64,000 nucleotides of DNA from Pseudomonas chlororaphis subsp. aurantiaca (GTDB lineage Bacteria; Pseudomonadota; Gammaproteobacteria; Pseudomonadales; Pseudomonadaceae), in the NCBI RefSeq assembly GCF_013466605.1, contig NZ_CP059162.1, positions 2,542,001-2,606,000 of the forward strand, read 5' to 3'. Below the pieces are notes generated by a model, which ran no database searches, was not told the DNA's origin, and saw only the letters and a program-made list of their open reading frames with translations. This document shows, piece by piece, positions 51,623 through 60,940 of this stretch; positions within the stretch are counted from its first letter, which is position 1; each line of letters opens with the position of its first letter. The position numbers and the translations under genes were made by a program.

Positions 51623-52129
51623 TTAGGCCGACTCGCTGGCCAGCAGCATCATCGCCGCCGACAGGGTGTGGCCGTCGGTGATCTGGCCGGTGGCAATCAT
51701 CGTCATCAATTCCTGGTGACTGACCCACAACAGATTGTCCACTTCACCATCGGTGGTGGCGGCCTGTTGCTCGACAATCTGCACCTGACACACCGCCACC
51801 GCGCTGGCGATCAGCGAAGTATTGCTGTGCAGCAGGCCCAGTTCGCGAACGTGCGACGCCTGCCAGCCGGTTTCCTCCAGCAATTCGCGGGCCGCGGCGT
51901 CAACAGCACTTTCCCCTGCATCGATGGCGCCGCGGGGAAACTCGATGGACTGGCCGCCGATGGCCCGCCGCTTGAGGTTGACCAGCATCAACCGGCCATC
52001 GGTCAGGGTCGGTACGGCCACCACGCCGTTCACCGCCCGGGGTTCCTTGATGATGAAGTAGCCTTGCTCACGGACCACCTTGAAATACGGGGTATCCAGC
52101 AGGCACTGGTTGTCGGCGATGGAACTCAT
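51623..52129 (-). CDS. NUDIX hydrolase (ADP-ribose pyrophosphatase-like)
   Basis: 168 residues. The Nudix box is complete: GAIDAGESAVDAAARELLEETGW (about residues 66-88; G-x5-E-x7-REx2EE-x-G). FPRGAIDAGE is typical of ADP-sugar/ADP-ribose pyrophosphatases (NudF-like). It lies nine bp downstream of nrtR in the same direction, so it belongs to the NAD operon and may break down ADP-ribose from NAD turnover. Start ATG 52127-52129. Confidence 0.85.
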   Translation of the reverse strand: MSSIADNQCLLDTPYFKVVREQGYFIIKEPRAVNGVVAVPTLTDGRLMLVNLKRRAIGGQSIEFPRGAIDAGESAVDAAARELLEETGWQASHVRELGLLHSNTSLIASAVAVCQVQIVEQQAATTDGEVDNLLWVSHQELMTMIATGQITDGHTLSAAMMLLASESA

Positions 52130-52137
52130 GGGGGGTA

Positions 52138-52845
52138 TCACTCCAGAAAACAGCGATCGAACAGGTACAGCTCGGTGAGCTTGAGATTTTCCACTGTGGC
52201 TTGCGGCCGGCCGCCGTCGCCGCTCTTCTTGCGTCCGGTATCGCGCAGGTGGCCGGCTTCGCACATCTTCAACAGGCGCTGGCGGATGCTGGTCTTGAGC
52301 ACCGGCCGTTGCAGCACCAGGGAGAAGATGCTCACCGCTTCGGGGGCGCTGAACTCGCTGCCGAGAAACATCAGCGGCAGGCTGCTGTACAGGGATTTGG
52401 AAAACAGCCGCTCGTGCACCTGGGCCACCAGGCTGTTGTGGTCGAAGGGCAGCTTGAAACTGCCGCTGGCCACGTCCCCGAGGGCAAAGAAACCCTGCTG
52501 CGGGCCGGGCTCCACCGGTTCGCTGACGATCCCCAGGTAGAAGGTCGAGGACGACCAGCAGCGCGGGTCGCGAAAGGCGTCGCCGACCGTGCCCACCTGC
52601 TCCAGCCAGGCCAGGGGCATGCCCACCTTGCTGGAGCGCCGCAGACGCTCCACCGCATCATTCAGGCTGCGATCCTCGACATCGCCATTGACCACGATGC
52701 CTGGCAGCGCCCAGTGCCCGGCGAAAGGTTCGCTGTCGCGTTGATGGAGGAGGATTTCCAGTTCAGAGCGCTCGCGGTTATAGCGCAGCAGGCACAGGTC
52801 GATGGTGTGCAGGTAGGCACTGGGGTAGGGGGGGCGGTCGTGCAT
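52138..52845 (-). CDS. nrtR: NrtR, Nudix-related NAD metabolism repressor
   Basis: 235 residues. N-terminal Nudix-like domain (about 10-150) with a degenerate box: GHWALPGIVVNGD then no intact REx2EE, so it senses rather than hydrolyses. C-terminal winged HTH (about 160-225; SIRQRLLKMCEAGHL, GRPQATVENL). Gene order nadD2-nrtR facing pncA-pncB-nadE is that of P. aeruginosa PA4916-PA4920, where NrtR represses both units and is released by ADP-ribose-type ligands. Likely operators are at 53410 and 53527. Confidence 0.85.
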   Translation of the reverse strand: MHDRPPYPSAYLHTIDLCLLRYNRERSELEILLHQRDSEPFAGHWALPGIVVNGDVEDRSLNDAVERLRRSSKVGMPLAWLEQVGTVGDAFRDPRCWSSSTFYLGIVSEPVEPGPQQGFFALGDVASGSFKLPFDHNSLVAQVHERLFSKSLYSSLPLMFLGSEFSAPEAVSIFSLVLQRPVLKTSIRQRLLKMCEAGHLRDTGRKKSGDGGRPQATVENLKLTELYLFDRCFLE

Positions 52846-52846
52846 A

Positions 52847-53392
52847 TCAACTTCCGTGGACGGCGTAGAGGCCGTAGTTTAGCGGATTCATTCCCGGTGC
52901 CAGCCACTGGCTTGGCGGTGTTTCGCCGCGGGCCAGGCACTGGCGCAACAGGGTACTGCGTACCCCCGGTTGTTCCTCGATCCGCAGGATGGAAAAGCGC
53001 CGCTGCAGTTCTTCGCCACGATGGAACCTGGGCAACTGGCGCGCCACGTCTTCACCCACCACCAGGGCAATGCGCTTGCCGTCCAGAGCCAGGTCGTCCG
53101 CCAGGCGTTGCAGCAGGGCGTAGCTGTAGACCGGGGCGGGATCGGCCAGGGCCAGTTGCTGCTCCAGGCGGCTCACTGCCAGTTCGGCGGGGCACTCCGG
53201 TTGCAAGTGCCGGGTAATGGCCTGCAACCAGTTCACTCGTTGCTCGAAGTCGGCCATGCGCTTGCCGTCCGGATGGCGAAAGCTGGGGACCACCAGCACG
53301 CGCCGGGCGTGGCGGGCGGCTTCGAGCATGACCCGGGCGTGACCGGCGTGGGGCGGGTTGAAGGCACCGCCATAGAGGGCCAGTTCAAACAT
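52847..53392 (-). CDS. nadD2: Nicotinate/nicotinamide-nucleotide adenylyltransferase
   Basis: 181 residues. The nucleotidyltransferase motif GGAFNPPHAGHA (about 8-19, the HxGH family signature) and the C-terminal RSTLLR (an ISSTxxR-like phosphate motif) mark a NadD/NadM-type enzyme that joins ATP with NaMN or NMN. It is the second NadD of pseudomonads, in the nadD2-nrtR operon, one base before nrtR. Divergent from pncA across the operator region. Confidence 0.8.
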   Translation of the reverse strand: MFELALYGGAFNPPHAGHARVMLEAARHARRVLVVPSFRHPDGKRMADFEQRVNWLQAITRHLQPECPAELAVSRLEQQLALADPAPVYSYALLQRLADDLALDGKRIALVVGEDVARQLPRFHRGEELQRRFSILRIEEQPGVRSTLLRQCLARGETPPSQWLAPGMNPLNYGLYAVHGS

Positions 53393-53409
53393 CTGCTTCT
53401 CCTCTTTTG

Positions 53410-53424
53410 GTACATGACGTGTAC
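53410..53424. promoter_or_regulatory. Probable NrtR operator, nadD2 side
   Basis: GTACATGACGTGTAC, a palindrome around a central A with one mismatched pair, 17 bases upstream of the nadD2 start codon, flanked by TTTT/TTTA. It shares the core GTACATG with the perfect copy at 53527-53547. Confidence 0.6.
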
Positions 53425-53471
53425 TTTATCATTGCTTGTGTGCACAGGGAATCGACATATTTGGCGCTGTT

Positions 53472-53477
53472 TATAAT
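53472..53477 (+). promoter_or_regulatory. Candidate -10 hexamer for the pncA operon
   Basis: TATAAT between the two NrtR-type palindromes. Only a partial -35 (TCGACA, 53452) is seen with short spacing, so the pair is uncertain. The operator at 53527 would lie in the early transcribed region, where a repressor blocks transcription. Confidence 0.35.
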
Positions 53478-53526
53478 ATTGGATTGGGTGGTTTAAATAA
53501 AAAAACAGGGTCAAGGGATTGCCATG

Positions 53527-53547
53527 AAAGTACATGACATGTACTTT
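53527..53547. promoter_or_regulatory. Probable NrtR operator, pncA side
   Basis: Half-sites AAAGTACATG and CATGTACTTT around a central A make a perfect 21-bp palindrome, 27 bases before the pncA start. A second, imperfect copy is at 53410. Together they face the two divergent NAD units, fitting NrtR repression. Confidence 0.7.
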
Positions 53548-53574
53548 GTGATCCATGCAGAGGAGAAAACCAGC

Positions 53575-54222
53575 ATGAACAGCCAAACGATGAAGACCGC
53601 TTCCTTCGATGTCGATGCACAAAAGAGCTTCACCCCGCTGTGCCCAGGCGAGTTGCCCGTGGCCGAGGGTGACCGCATCGGTGGCGAGCTGAATTTCATG
53701 GCGACCCTGGCCAGCCTGCGCATCGGCAGCAAGGACGCCCACAGCCCCCAGGCCCCCTGGGTGGTGGCCGAGCCCGGACAGATGCTCCAGCCCACCGGCC
53801 TGGAGCATGCCGACCTGACCTGGGTCAGCCACTGCGTACCGGGCACCGAAGGGTTCACCCTGCTGGACGAATTACCGACTCCCTATGACTACGACTACTT
53901 CGTGTGGAAAGGCGTGGAGCCGGACCTGCACCCCTACGGAGCCTGCTACCACGACCTGCACGGCAAGCTGTCCACCGGGGTCATCGAGTACCTCGACCGT
54001 CAGGGCGTGCAACGGGTCATTGTCGGCGGCCTGGCCCTGGATTTCTGCGTCAAGACTACTGCCCTGCAACTGGCCGCCGCGGGCTTCAAGGTGATCATCC
54101 ACCTGCCGGCCTGCCGCGCCATCAGCGCAGAGGGCGCCACCCAGGCGATCGACGAGATGCAACAAGCGGGTATCGCGGTTGCCGCGACCCGCGAAGAAAC
54201 CGCCAGATTGGCCAGTGCCTGA
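53575..54222 (+). CDS. pncA: Nicotinamidase
   Basis: 215 residues. It hydrolyses nicotinamide to nicotinate in the cytosol, the first step of pyridine salvage. Triad seen: Asp in FDVDAQKSF, Lys in VWKGVEPD, Cys in LALDFCVKTTA; metal ligands in SKDAHS and SHCVPG. I chose the ATG at 53575 (AGGAG upstream); a longer frame from 53524 would begin inside the operator. First gene of the pncA-pncB-nadE operon. Confidence 0.9.
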   Translation: MNSQTMKTASFDVDAQKSFTPLCPGELPVAEGDRIGGELNFMATLASLRIGSKDAHSPQAPWVVAEPGQMLQPTGLEHADLTWVSHCVPGTEGFTLLDELPTPYDYDYFVWKGVEPDLHPYGACYHDLHGKLSTGVIEYLDRQGVQRVIVGGLALDFCVKTTALQLAAAGFKVIIHLPACRAISAEGATQAIDEMQQAGIAVAATREETARLASA

Positions 54223-54231
54223 GGAGTCACC

Positions 54232-55461
54232 ATGGAAAGTGCATTTGACCGTGACAACGGCGTGATTCAGAGCCTGCTGGACACCGACTACTACACCTTC
54301 ACCATGATGCAGGCGGTGCTGCACCAGCACCCCAATGTCGAGGTGGAATACCAGTTCATCGTTCGCTCCAAAGAGTCCCTGGCGCATCTGATCCCAGAGA
54401 TCCGCCAGGAACTGGAAAAGCTCGCCAGCCTGCAGATGCGCGAAGGCGAACAGCGCTTTTTATTCAACAAGCGTTTTCGCGAGTACCTGACCCCGGACTT
54501 CGAGCAGTTTCTCGGCCTGTTCCGTTTCAACCTGCGCTACATCCACGTGGCGGCGGTCGATGGCCAACTGAGCATTCGCGTCCGTGGCCCGATGTTGCAC
54601 TGCATCATGTTCGAACAGCCGGTGCTGGCCATGGTCAGTGAGTTGCGCAACCGCGACAGGTACCCGGAGGTGGAGCTTGCGGACGTTACCCGCCGGCTCT
54701 ATCAGAAGTTCGAATGGCTGGAGAAAAACGCCAGCCGCGAAGAGCTCGCCGAGCTGCGGGTCTCGGACTTCTCTACGCGTCGACGCCTGTCGTTCAAGGC
54801 CCAGCGCGAGGTGGTGAAGATCATGCGCAGCGACTTTCCCGGGGTCTTCGTCGGCACCAGCAACGCCCACCTGGCCTACGAGTTCGACCTGCCGCTGATC
54901 GGCACCATGGCCCACCAGTGGCTGATGGTGCACCAGCAATTGGGCCGGCTGCGGGAGAGCCAGAACACAGCCCTGGAAAACTGGGTGCACGAATACCGCG
55001 GCCGCCTGGGCATTGCCCTGACCGACTGCATCAGCACGGACTTCTTCCTCAAGGACTTCGACCTGTACTTCGCCAAGCTCTACGACGGCCTGCGCCAGGA
55101 TTCCGGGGACCCGATTGCCTGGGCCGACAAGGTCCTGGCCCGCTACCGGGAACTGGGCATCGATCCACGGACCAAGGACCTGATGTTCTCCGACGGCCTG
55201 AACTTCGAGAAATGCCTGCCGATCCTGCGCCATGTGCGTGGCCAGGCGAAGTTCGGCTTTGGCATGGGCACCAGCCTGGCCTGCGACGTCGAAGGCGTCG
55301 AACCGCTGAGCATCGTGATGAAGCTGGTGCGGGTGCATGGCGAACCGGTGGTGAAGTTCTCCGATGACCCGATCAAGAACGTCTGCGAAGACCCGTCGTT
55401 CCTCAGGTACGCGGCGCAGGTGTTCAACGTCAACCTCAGCAACTCGCCCCTGGAGGCCTGA
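54232..55461 (+). CDS. pncB: Nicotinate phosphoribosyltransferase
   Basis: 409 residues. It makes NaMN from nicotinate and PRPP, usually with ATP help. [16 protein letters not shown] is the characteristic N-terminus of PncB, with [15 protein letters not shown] (positions about 181-195) and [11 protein letters not shown] (phosphate-binding) further on. Nine bp downstream of pncA. Cytosolic. Confidence 0.92.
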   Translation: MESAFDRDNGVIQSLLDTDYYTFTMMQAVLHQHPNVEVEYQFIVRSKESLAHLIPEIRQELEKLASLQMREGEQRFLFNKRFREYLTPDFEQFLGLFRFNLRYIHVAAVDGQLSIRVRGPMLHCIMFEQPVLAMVSELRNRDRYPEVELADVTRRLYQKFEWLEKNASREELAELRVSDFSTRRRLSFKAQREVVKIMRSDFPGVFVGTSNAHLAYEFDLPLIGTMAHQWLMVHQQLGRLRESQNTALENWVHEYRGRLGIALTDCISTDFFLKDFDLYFAKLYDGLRQDSGDPIAWADKVLARYRELGIDPRTKDLMFSDGLNFEKCLPILRHVRGQAKFGFGMGTSLACDVEGVEPLSIVMKLVRVHGEPVVKFSDDPIKNVCEDPSFLRYAAQVFNVNLSNSPLEA

Positions 55462-55462
55462 T

Positions 55463-56290
55463 ATGAGCAGCCAGACCCAAGAACGAATTGCCCGGGAGCT
55501 GGGTATCGATCGGCAATTGGCGCGCGGAGACGAAGCCGCGGAAATCGTCCGGCGCGTGGATTTCATCCAGCAGGTGTTGCGCGAGTCCGGCGGCAAGACC
55601 CTGGTGCTGGGCATCAGCGGCGGCGTCGACTCCCTGACCGCTGGCCGCCTGTGCCAGCTGGCGGTGGAGCAGATGCGCGGGGCAGGGCACGACGCCCGTT
55701 TTATCGCCATGCGCCTGCCCTATAAAAACCAGGCTGACGAACACGATGCCCAGGTCTCCCTGGACTTTATCCGCCCGGACTCGGTCAGCACCTGCAACAT
55801 TGCCGACAGCGTCGACGGTTTGATGAGCCAGGTGCGGATCGATGGCTTGCAGCCGTCGGCCGAACTGACCGACTTCGCCAAGAGCAACGTCAAGGCGCGG
55901 GCGCGGATGCTGGCGCAGTATGCGGTCGCCAACTTCAGCAACGGCCTGGTGGTGGGGACCGACCACGGGGCCGAGGCCCTGATGGGGTTTTTCACCAAAT
56001 ACGGCGACGGTGCCTGCGACCTCGCTCCGCTGTCGGGCCTGACCAAGACTCAGGTACGCGCGCTGGCCGAGGCGCTTGGCGCTCCCGGGCATCTGGTGCA
56101 CAAGGCCCCCACGGCGGACCTTGAAGAACTGGCGCCGGGCAAGCTGGACGAAACGGCTTATGGTTGCAGCTACGCCGAGATCGACGCCTACCTGATGGGC
56201 GAGCCTGTGTCCGATGCCGTGCGCCAGCTGATCGAAACCGCCTACCAGCGCACCGCCCACAAACGCGCCTTGCCACGCACTCCCGCCTGA
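55463..56290 (+). CDS. nadE: Ammonia-dependent NAD synthetase
   Basis: 275 residues, the usual length of the NH3-dependent enzyme. It amidates NaAD to NAD via an adenylated intermediate. The ATP pyrophosphatase P-loop is [34 protein letters not shown] and [10 protein letters not shown] are the NaAD/ATP segments. No glutaminase domain. One base after the pncB stop; last gene of the operon. Confidence 0.93.
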   Translation: MSSQTQERIARELGIDRQLARGDEAAEIVRRVDFIQQVLRESGGKTLVLGISGGVDSLTAGRLCQLAVEQMRGAGHDARFIAMRLPYKNQADEHDAQVSLDFIRPDSVSTCNIADSVDGLMSQVRIDGLQPSAELTDFAKSNVKARARMLAQYAVANFSNGLVVGTDHGAEALMGFFTKYGDGACDLAPLSGLTKTQVRALAEALGAPGHLVHKAPTADLEELAPGKLDETAYGCSYAEIDAYLMGEPVSDAVRQLIETAYQRTAHKRALPRTPA

Positions 56291-56303
56291 CTCCTCTATG
56301 GCT

Positions 56304-56360
56304 GTAGGAGCCGGCTCGCCAGCGAAGAGGTCCGCAAGGCCGTCTTCGCCGGCAAGCGCA
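56304..56360. repeat. REP-like inverted sequence after nadE
   Basis: GTAGGAGCCGGCTCGCCAGC and, inverted, TCTTCGCCGGCAAGCGC around a 12-bp spacer; the inner AGCGAAGA/TCTTCGC arms pair. A REP relative of the type seen at 47239, here behind the NAD operon. Confidence 0.55.
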
Positions 56361-56366
56361 AGGCCG

Positions 56367-56834
56367 TCAATCCGGCCACTTCTTCAGTGCCGCTCGGCAC
56401 TCTTCGGTCAGCTCGGACATGTGTTCCTGCACTTCTAGCCAACCCAACAGCTCCAGAGCCTCTTGGGCGTCCAGGCGCAGCGGCGCCCATTGTGGGTGTT
56501 CAAAGCCATTGTCTTCGAGGGTCATTCCATAGGCTTGCGGGCTCAGGGCTTCACAGGCACTCAACAGGGTTTGCAACCGCTGGTGCAAATGCGGCGCCAG
56601 GCGCGCAGGGAAACGCTGCACAAAGTGCACGAGATAATCGAGATAGTCAGACCACAGATTGCACTCCGCGCAGCAGCCGATCTCCGTTCGCTGCCGGCCT
56701 GCATCCAGGGCCAGGAATTCCAGGGCTGGGCCTAGTTCGCCGACCAGGATGATTTTTCGGTACTCGTCCTGGCCATACCAGGTCCAGATCCTCGAGCCGA
56801 TGGTTTGTGTCTCGTCGATGCCCGCTTGCACCAT
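56367..56834 (-). CDS. Conserved hypothetical protein
   Basis: 155 residues, family not recognised. It starts MVQAGIDETQTIGSRIWTWY and contains a CCAEC cluster (about residue 53) and a Glu/Leu-rich C-terminal helix. No TM or signal peptide. AAGGAG precedes ATG 56832-56834, which is why I prefer it over the longer frame to 56897. It sits convergent to nadE, with a REP element between. Confidence 0.6.
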   Translation of the reverse strand: MVQAGIDETQTIGSRIWTWYGQDEYRKIILVGELGPALEFLALDAGRQRTEIGCCAECNLWSDYLDYLVHFVQRFPARLAPHLHQRLQTLLSACEALSPQAYGMTLEDNGFEHPQWAPLRLDAQEALELLGWLEVQEHMSELTEECRAALKKWPD

Positions 56835-56944
56835 TTGCCTTCTCCTTGATGTCACCCATGCGGCCATCCATTTATGGATTCGCGCCGCTGCTGCCATAGG
56901 CTACAGCAGCGCGTCGGGCCCGTCCGGCGATGCTTGCATTCACC

Positions 56945-58258
56945 TCAACGCAACCGTTCAAGCATCTGGTAGTACCACATGCCCGCCGCCAGCATCGGGT
57001 TGCCCAGCTGGTCGCCGAAGGGCACGCGGATGTGCTTGCAGGCGGCGAAGGTGTCGTAGTGCTCGAGGTGGCCGGTGATGGCCTGGGCCATGATCTCCCC
57101 CATGATGTGGCTGGTGGCGATGCCATGGCCGGAGTAGCCCTGGCAGTACCAGACGTTGTCCGAGAGCTTGCCCAGCTGCGGGATGCGGTTGATCACGATG
57201 CCCATGGCGCAGCTCCACTGGAAGTCGATGGCCACGCCCTTGAGCGCCGGGAAGGTGCGTTCGATGCAGGGGCGCAGTTCGCCGGCGATGTCCCGCGAGT
57301 CCTTGCCGCTGTAGTTGGCGCCGCCGCCGAACAGCAGGCGGCCGTCGGCGGTCATGCGGTAATAGTCGAGCACGAAGCGGCAGTCGTAGACCGCCAGGTC
57401 CTGGGGGTTGAGGCGCTTGGCCAGGTCGCCCAGGGGCGCGGTGGTGACGATGCCGCCCATGGCCGGGAAGATCTTGCCCTTGAGTTGTTTCGGCTCCAGC
57501 TTGTGGTACACGTCGCCGGCCAGCAGCACTTGTTTGGCGTCGATGCGGCCGTGGGCGGTGATCACCGCCGGGCGCTCGCCGTGGACGATCTGCAGCACTT
57601 CGCTGTGCTCGAAGATCAGCGCGCCGAGGCTCTCGGCGGCGCGGGCTTCGCCGATGCACAGGTTCAGCGGGTGCAGGTGCATGTTGCGGGTGTTCTTGAT
57701 CGCGCCGTGGTAAAGCTGGCTTTCCAGCACTTCGCGCACGTGTTGTCGGTCCAGCAGGCTGACCTCGTCGCCCATGCCGCGGCGCACCGCTTCTTCGTAG
57801 TCGGCGCGCAGGCCAGCGAGGTGGCTGGGCTTGTAGGCGGCATGCAGGTGGCCGTGCTTGAGGTCGCAGGCGATGGCGTATTTGGCCACGCGCTGGCGGA
57901 TGATCCGGTGCCCGCGCCAGCGCAGTTGCCAGATGAAATCGTCGACCTCGTCGCCCAGGGTGCGGCGCATCTGCTTGCGCATGGCCTCGTCGCCGGACAG
58001 GCTGCCGGTGACCTGGCCGCCGTTGCGCCCGGTGGCGCCCCAGCCGATCTTGTGGCTTTCGACCAGGGCCACTTTCAGGCCTTTTTCCGCCAGTTCCACG
58101 GCGCTGGCGACGCCAGTGAAACCGCCGCCGATGATCACCACGTCGACGCTCACCTGGCCTTGCAGGGGCGGGTAGGCGGTTTCGTTATTCAGGGTGGCGC
58201 TGTAGTAGGAAGGGCAGCGTTCGGCTGCCGGTGTTACCGGGTTGAATGCGGCTGTCAT
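56945..58258 (-). CDS. FAD-dependent oxidoreductase, gamma-glutamylputrescine oxidase-like (PuuB)
   Basis: 437 residues of the DAO family. FAD motif VVIIGGGFTGVASAVELAEKG (about 40-60) and VALVESHKIGWGATGRNGGQV; ends with YCQGYSGHGIATSH, typical of PuuB/PauB. Together with the ligase-like gene just upstream (58 bp) it fits the gamma-glutamylated polyamine pathway: ligase, then this oxidase giving gamma-glutamyl-aminobutyraldehyde. Cytosolic. Substrate by analogy only. Confidence 0.85.
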   Translation of the reverse strand: MTAAFNPVTPAAERCPSYYSATLNNETAYPPLQGQVSVDVVIIGGGFTGVASAVELAEKGLKVALVESHKIGWGATGRNGGQVTGSLSGDEAMRKQMRRTLGDEVDDFIWQLRWRGHRIIRQRVAKYAIACDLKHGHLHAAYKPSHLAGLRADYEEAVRRGMGDEVSLLDRQHVREVLESQLYHGAIKNTRNMHLHPLNLCIGEARAAESLGALIFEHSEVLQIVHGERPAVITAHGRIDAKQVLLAGDVYHKLEPKQLKGKIFPAMGGIVTTAPLGDLAKRLNPQDLAVYDCRFVLDYYRMTADGRLLFGGGANYSGKDSRDIAGELRPCIERTFPALKGVAIDFQWSCAMGIVINRIPQLGKLSDNVWYCQGYSGHGIATSHIMGEIMAQAITGHLEHYDTFAACKHIRVPFGDQLGNPMLAAGMWYYQMLERLR

Positions 58259-58316
58259 GGGTCGTTCTCGAATGCTGGGAGGGGGCCGGGCCGGCGCCGT
58301 GACGCCGGCCAGCGCG

Positions 58317-59681
58317 TCATGCCTGGGTCAGGTACCAGCGCCAGTCCTGTTCGCCGACTTCGGCCATGAACTGGCGGTATTCGGCGCGCTTGACCGCCAG
58401 GTAGACCCCAAGGAACTCACTGCCCAGGGCGTCGCGGGCCCAGCTGGAGTTCTCCAGGGCGGTCAGCGAGGTCAGCCAGTCGGTGGGCAGCAGTTCGCTG
58501 GCCTGGGCATAACCGTTGCCTTGCACCGGATCGCCCGGATCGAGCTGTTCGCGCAGGCCGCGATGGATACCGGCGAGAATCGCCGCGGCCGCCAGGTAGG
58601 GGTTGGCGTCGGCGCCGCAGATGCGGTGCTCGATATGCCGGCTGTTGGCCGGGCCGCCCGGCACCCGCAGGCTCACCGTGCGGTTGTCGACGCCCCAGGT
58701 CGGCGCCAGCGGCGCGTAGCTGTTGGCCTGGAAGCGGCGATAGGAATTGGCGTTGGGGCAGAACAGCAGCAGCGAGTCGAGCAGGGACGCGAGCATGCCG
58801 CCCACCGCCTGGCGCAGCAGCGGAGTGCCGGCCGGGTCTGCGGCGGCGAACAGGTTGTGGCCCTCGGCGTCGGCGAGGCTGACGTGCATGTGCATGCCGG
58901 TGCCCGCCAGGTCATCGAAGGGCTTGGCCATGAAGGTCGCTTGCATCCCGTGCTGGTGGGCCACGGCCTTGACCAGGCGCTTGTAGCGCACCGCCTGGTC
59001 CATGGCCTCCAGGGCATCGCCGTGCTCCAGGGTGATTTCCACCTGGCCCGGGGCGTATTCGGAAATCGCCGTGCGCGCCGGAATGCCTTGCAGCTTGCAG
59101 GCGGCGTAGAGGTCGGCGAGGAAGGGTTCGATCTGCTCCAGTTCGCGCAGGCCATAGACCTGGGTGTGTCGTGGCCGGCCGCCGTCGGCGTCCAGCGCCG
59201 GTTGCGGGCGGCCGTTGCCGTCGCGCTTGGCATCCAGCAGGTAGAACTCCAGCTCGCAGGCCATCACCGGGTGATAACCCTCGGCCTTGAGCTGGTCGAT
59301 GACCTTGATCAGCAGGTGGCGCGGGTCGGCGATGCTGGCGGGCAGGCCTTCCTGCGGGTGCATGCTGACCTGCACCGCGGCGGTGGGGATCTGCCGCCAC
59401 GGCAGGCGCACCAGGCTGCCGGCCAGGGGGTAGGCGCGGCAGTCGATATCGCCGACGTCCCAGACCAGCCCGGAGTTTTCCACGTCGTCGCCCTGCAGGG
59501 TCAGGCCGAGGATGGTGCTGGGCAGCGGGCGGCCGCTTTCATAGACCGCCAGCAGTTCTTCGCGGTGCAGCAGCTTGCCGCGCGGCACGCCGTTGGCGTC
59601 GAGGATGAACAGCTCGATCATGTCGATATCGGGGTTGGCGGCCAGGAAGCCACGGGCCTCGTCAAGGGCTGCAAATTTCAT
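58317..59681 (-). CDS. Glutamine synthetase-fold gamma-glutamyl-polyamine ligase (PuuA/PauA-like)
   Basis: 454 residues. The N-terminal domain and the large ATP-grasp GS barrel are seen: ACELEFYLLD and EYAPGQVEIT (metal Glu), HMHVSLAD, and VDNRTVSLRVPGGPANSRHIEHR (about 325-347) with the catalytic Arg. Shorter and different from GlnA, matching ligases that join glutamate to putrescine or other amines. Operon with the FAD oxidase, so a polyamine catabolic unit. Confidence 0.85.
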   Translation of the reverse strand: MKFAALDEARGFLAANPDIDMIELFILDANGVPRGKLLHREELLAVYESGRPLPSTILGLTLQGDDVENSGLVWDVGDIDCRAYPLAGSLVRLPWRQIPTAAVQVSMHPQEGLPASIADPRHLLIKVIDQLKAEGYHPVMACELEFYLLDAKRDGNGRPQPALDADGGRPRHTQVYGLRELEQIEPFLADLYAACKLQGIPARTAISEYAPGQVEITLEHGDALEAMDQAVRYKRLVKAVAHQHGMQATFMAKPFDDLAGTGMHMHVSLADAEGHNLFAAADPAGTPLLRQAVGGMLASLLDSLLLFCPNANSYRRFQANSYAPLAPTWGVDNRTVSLRVPGGPANSRHIEHRICGADANPYLAAAAILAGIHRGLREQLDPGDPVQGNGYAQASELLPTDWLTSLTALENSSWARDALGSEFLGVYLAVKRAEYRQFMAEVGEQDWRWYLTQA

Positions 59682-60161
59682 GGTTCTCTCGCTTGCGCCA
59701 TGGCGGCGCGCAGGTTCGGTTCATGCAGCGGCGCCGGCATGGCCCGGTTGCAATGGCAGATAGCAAGGCGGCAAGGCTCGACGCGCAAAGGTGCGCGTTC
59801 AGAGCGAAAGCGAGGGATCCGGAGGGCGCGAGGAATGACGCAGGCGGGAGCGGCACAGGGCCATGGGCAGGTTGACCAGCAGTTTCATCGCAGGTCCCCG
59901 GGGTTGCCGTGGAGATCGCCGTGGGTGCGTTGCGTTGTTCCCGTTCCAATGCCGATGCCGAGGCGGCTGCACGGGGCAGCAGCGCATGTCTGGCAGGATG
60001 GGTGGCAACACAAGGCGTTCATCGGCCGGCGGATCTCGTCAAGAATTCACGGACATTTCGTGCAAGTGAGGCTCACCGTTTTACCGGGACTGGTCCTCGC
60101 TGCCAAGGGGCGCGTCACAAAATATTTAACACCGCCCCCGGCAACGTGGCGGAAAAAGTCC
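59682..60161. other. 480-bp gap between ligase and methyltransferase genes
   Basis: Presumably the promoter of the polyamine operon. One 29-codon frame (59799-59888, minus; MKLLVNLPMALCRSR at its start) has a GGGGA upstream but no sign of being a real gene. No repeat or known operator recognised. Confidence 0.5.
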
Positions 60162-60821
60162 TCAGTAGATCCAGGGCAGCAGGCGCCAGGTGTAGGCGCA
60201 GTAGGTGTCGTATTGCTTGCCGAACTCTTTGCGCAGCAAGGCTTCTTCGGCGTGGATGCGGGCGATCAGCGGGATCAGCATCAAGGCGGTCAGCAACAGG
60301 CCGACCCCGGAGCGGAAGGCCAGGGCCCAGCCCACGCAATTGATCAGCAACCCCAGGTAGCTCGGATTGCGCAAGGTGCCGTAGATGCCAGTGGTCACCA
60401 GCTGGTGGCCGGGCTGGATCGCCACCAGGCCACTGAAGCGATTGCCCAGCACGAACACCGGCCACAGCCGCAAGATGCCGCCGGCGATGAAGAACACCAC
60501 ACCGAACCAGCGCGTGTCGGTGCCGCCAAAGGTCCAGAAATTCAGGCGGTCGGTGTAGGCGGGAAGAAAGGCCAGCAACAGACCGAGGATGCCGAAGGCG
60601 ACGAGGACCCAGCGGTTTTCCCGGTCTTCCTGTTTGCCGGGGCTCAAGTTGCCTTCGCTGAACTGGGCCACGCCGGCCATGGCCAGCAGGGACAGGGCGA
60701 TGACCCACAGCGCGGGGTGGGAAAAGAACGCCACCAGCCCGCCCATGCCGAGGATGGCCAGGCCGAGGTAGACGAGGGTGGCGACCAGGCTGAGCGCTGC
60801 GAGTCTGGGAGAATTGCGCAT
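60162..60821 (-). CDS. Isoprenylcysteine carboxyl methyltransferase (ICMT/PEMT)-family membrane protein
   Basis: 219 residues, about six TM helices. The C-terminal ICMT/PEMT signature is YGTLRNPSYLGLLI (with the R-x-P-x-Y SAM-site pattern) followed by a Glu-rich EEALLRKEFGKQYDTYC. Bacterial members methylate unknown lipids or small molecules at the inner membrane. No neighbouring partner. Confidence 0.82.
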   Translation of the reverse strand: MRNSPRLAALSLVATLVYLGLAILGMGGLVAFFSHPALWVIALSLLAMAGVAQFSEGNLSPGKQEDRENRWVLVAFGILGLLLAFLPAYTDRLNFWTFGGTDTRWFGVVFFIAGGILRLWPVFVLGNRFSGLVAIQPGHQLVTTGIYGTLRNPSYLGLLINCVGWALAFRSGVGLLLTALMLIPLIARIHAEEALLRKEFGKQYDTYCAYTWRLLPWIY

Positions 60822-60940
60822 GATGGCCCCTCACGAATGCCGAGGTGTATGCATTCAGTGTAGGTCCATCGCCGCTGCATCCCGTGCCGCCTACAGAAGC
60901 AGAGGCGAGGTGGCCATCGGCGTGATGGTTATCCCTGGCC

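Noticed and set aside
59799..59888. 29-codon ORF before the polyamine ligase operon
   Set aside because: Only a weak GGGGA precedes it and the product ends in low-complexity Arg/Ser/Pro; not enough to call a gene.
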